DNA of 20,171 bases, from the NCBI GenBank assembly GCA_001816655.1, contig MHCP01000032.1, positions 1-20,171 of the forward strand, read 5' to 3'. Each line of letters starts with the position of its first letter. Position 1 is the stretch's first letter. Position numbers and translations under genes: made by a program. The notes under the pieces are model-generated. The model had not been told where the DNA came from, ran no database searches, and saw only the letters and a list, made by a program, of their open reading frames with translations. Origin of the DNA: Candidatus Woykebacteria bacterium RBG_13_40_15 (GTDB lineage Bacteria; Patescibacteria; Microgenomatia; Woykebacterales; RBG-16-39-9b). Shown piece by piece: positions 19,078-20,171 of the stretch.

Positions 19078-19344
19078 ATGACTGACATTACAAAAAACGT
19101 TCTAAAAAAAGAACTGGCTTTTTTTGCTAGCAAAAAAGAAGAATACCTAAAAACCTATAAAGGTCAGTTTGTCCTAATTAAGGATTCGAAATTTATGGGC
19201 TCCTATACTTCAGCGGAAGAAGCATATAAAGATGGAGTTGAGAAATTTAAGGGAGAGCCGTTCTTAGTTCGGAAGGTTACGGAGGAAGATGGGACAGAAG
19301 ATATACCAGCTTTAACTGTGGGAGTAATAAATGCCGATATATAA
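19078..19344 (+). CDS. Small conserved-looking protein, DUF5678-like
   Basis: An 88-residue soluble protein. A helical, charged N-terminus (KKELAFFASKKEEYLKTYKG) is followed by QFVLIKDSKFMGSYTSAEEAYKDGVEKFKGEPFLVRKV, a beta-beta-alpha-beta pattern. I associate this with small bacterial proteins of the DUF5678 type, found beside retropepsin-like genes; this is recalled family knowledge, not a search result. ATG 19078 is chosen because the -10 box ends seven bases before it; TTG 19051 is also in frame but would lie upstream of the expected transcript start. Its last 14 bases overlap the protease gene, a sign of tight coupling. Function unknown. Confidence 0.75.
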   Translation: MTDITKNVLKKELAFFASKKEEYLKTYKGQFVLIKDSKFMGSYTSAEEAYKDGVEKFKGEPFLVRKVTEEDGTEDIPALTVGVINADI

Positions 19345-19819
19345 CAATGTTTTTAGGCAAAATACTCCCGAAGGTCCTGTTTTAAGCCCTCAAGTTTTGC
19401 AGAAATTTGGTCCTGTTGTTCCCGTAGAAGTAGGAGTACCTAACAGTTTAGCCCAAGTTTATTCGAAAGAAGGTAAAACGATCCCTTCCCCAAAAAGCGG
19501 TTGGGGTCTTATTGACACTGGAGCAACTAGGACTTGCGTTGACGATGGTGTTATTCGAAGTTTAGGAGTAAATCCAATTGACCGCACGACTATAAATGGT
19601 TCTAATGGTCCCCACGAAGTTAACGTATTTCCTGCTTTGTTACGATTCCCTGCTATAGCCAATTTCCAAATAGAATTTTCGGCAGCATTGGGTGTAAATA
19701 TAAGAGCCCAAGAAGTTAAGGACCAACCAATAATTGCACTTTTAGGTAGAGATATTTTATCTAAATGTGTTCTAATTTATAACGGTACTTTAGGGACTTT
19801 CACATTAAGTTTAATGTAG
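19331..19819 (+). CDS. Retropepsin-like aspartic protease domain protein
   Basis: This 162-residue protein has the hallmarks of the retroviral-type (clan AA) aspartic protease fold. GLIDTGATRT carries the catalytic D-T/S-G-A triad (Asp62). Near the end, ALLGRDIL (Asp141) matches the conserved hydrophobic-hydrophobic-G-R-D motif that supports the active site. Like retropepsins, one chain has a single DTG motif, so activity would require a dimer. No signal peptide or membrane segment is seen, so a cytoplasmic location is expected. ATG 19331 is preceded by GGGAG (19320-19324) at six bases. It overlaps the upstream small gene by 14 bases. The substrate is unknown; a protein-processing or peptide-cleaving role with its small partner is inferred. 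Confidence 0.85.
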   Translation: MPIYNNVFRQNTPEGPVLSPQVLQKFGPVVPVEVGVPNSLAQVYSKEGKTIPSPKSGWGLIDTGATRTCVDDGVIRSLGVNPIDRTTINGSNGPHEVNVFPALLRFPAIANFQIEFSAALGVNIRAQEVKDQPIIALLGRDILSKCVLIYNGTLGTFTLSLM

Positions 19820-19828
19820 ACTGCTCAT

Positions 19829-19858
19829 AAAGGTCCAAATTTTTTGGTTCCCTTTTCA
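19829..19858 (+). terminator. Probable terminator after the protease gene
   Basis: AAGG-T-CCAAA, a T loop, and TTTGG-TT-CC followed by CTTTT make an interrupted stem about ten bases after the stop codon. It is weaker than the rRNA terminators. Confidence 0.45.
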
Positions 19859-19910
19859 AAAAGGTATACCAAAACTTTCCGCTTAAACTTTTTACTTTTT
19901 ACTTTTAACT

Positions 19911-19919
19911 TGTTACAAT
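19911..19919 (+). promoter_or_regulatory. Extended -10 promoter of radA, almost leaderless
   Basis: TGT-TACAAT (hexamer 19914-19919) with a weak -35 TTTACT (19891-19896, spacer 17). The expected start is about 19926, three bases before the ATG. The upstream stretch is a run of ACTTTTTACTTTTTACTTTT-type words. Confidence 0.55.
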
Positions 19920-19928
19920 AAATTGCCT

Positions 19929-20171
19929 ATGGCGAAGACTTCTAGTATTTATATATGCCAACAGTGTGGGTATCAATCCAGTTCTTACATGGGAAAATGT
20001 CCAAACTGCGGAAGTTGGGCAAGCTTGGTTGAGACATTGGTTAGCACGGAGGCTGCTGCTACAAAGGCGGCCGTAGGCAGAGTAGTATCTAAGCCCACCA
20101 AGCTTTCTAGTAGCTCCTCTAAGCCTCTACAGAGGCTTAAGGTAGGCTTAGAAGAGGTAGATAGAGTTTTG
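19929..20171 (+). CDS. radA: DNA repair protein RadA/Sms (N-terminal part)
   Basis: The window holds the first 81 residues; the gene runs off the end. The N-terminal zinc finger is complete: YICQQCGYQSS then GKCPNCGSW, a C-x2-C / C-x2-C pair typical of RadA. A Ser/Ala/Lys-rich linker and PLQRLKVGLEEVDRVL follow, the beginning of the RecA-like ATPase core, whose Walker A lies beyond the window. RadA helps branch migration of recombination intermediates. The usual Trp before GKC is Met here (YMGKC). Start at ATG 19929 fits both the family N-terminus and the -10 box. Confidence 0.95.
   Translation, partial: MAKTSSIYICQQCGYQSSSYMGKCPNCGSWASLVETLVSTEAAATKAAVGRVVSKPTKLSSSSSKPLQRLKVGLEEVDRVL

Overview
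The window most likely comes from a Candidate Phyla Radiation (Patescibacteria) bacterium, perhaps of the Microgenomates group. This rests on three things: a divergent 16S rRNA with an enlarged V2 helix and mismatches to common 'universal' primers, a split single-copy-like rRNA locus, and a very large secreted protein of the repeat-rich type common in those genomes. The phylum is an inference; rRNA phylogeny would settle it. TGA is used only as stop, so the Gracilibacteria/Absconditabacteria code does not apply.

Layout. 1-7820 (+): the tail of a membrane protein (probably PAP2 phosphatase), mnmA (tRNA 2-thiouridylase), a three-helix membrane protein of unknown function, a membrane-anchored rhodanese-like protein without its catalytic cysteine, and, directly coupled to it, a giant exported protein of about 1800 residues. 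That protein has a signal anchor, beta-sandwich-like repeats, calcium-binding-like loops and a probable seven-bladed beta-propeller. 7864-14734: the rRNA region. The 16S gene has its own promoter, a highly structured leader, a perfect 26-bp processing stem and its own terminator. A minus-strand unit (tRNA-Ile then a phosphoribosyltransferase) follows. A divergent plus-strand promoter then drives tRNA-Ala, 23S and 5S, with a second processing stem around 23S and a terminator after 5S. The classic 16S-Ile-Ala-23S-5S order is kept in position, but tRNA-Ile is inverted and shares its unit with a protein gene.

14745-20171 (+): an unrecognised 128-residue protein with a strong promoter and ribosome-binding site; rpsA (ribosomal protein S1) followed after 10 nt by clpC (AAA+ unfoldase); a two-gene unit of a small protein and a retropepsin-like aspartic protease; and the start of radA.

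Expression signals fall into two groups. Several transcription-unit-leading genes (mnmA, the rhodanese, the small protein at 19078, radA) have a -10 box ending only 7-12 nt before the ATG, predicting leaderless or nearly leaderless mRNAs. Others (14829, rpsA, the internal protease gene) have clear Shine-Dalgarno sequences matching the anti-SD at the 16S 3' end. Low-complexity 'word' repeats that fold back on themselves recur in the 16S leader, inside the 16S V2 helix and in the 23S-5S spacer; a related T-rich run precedes radA.
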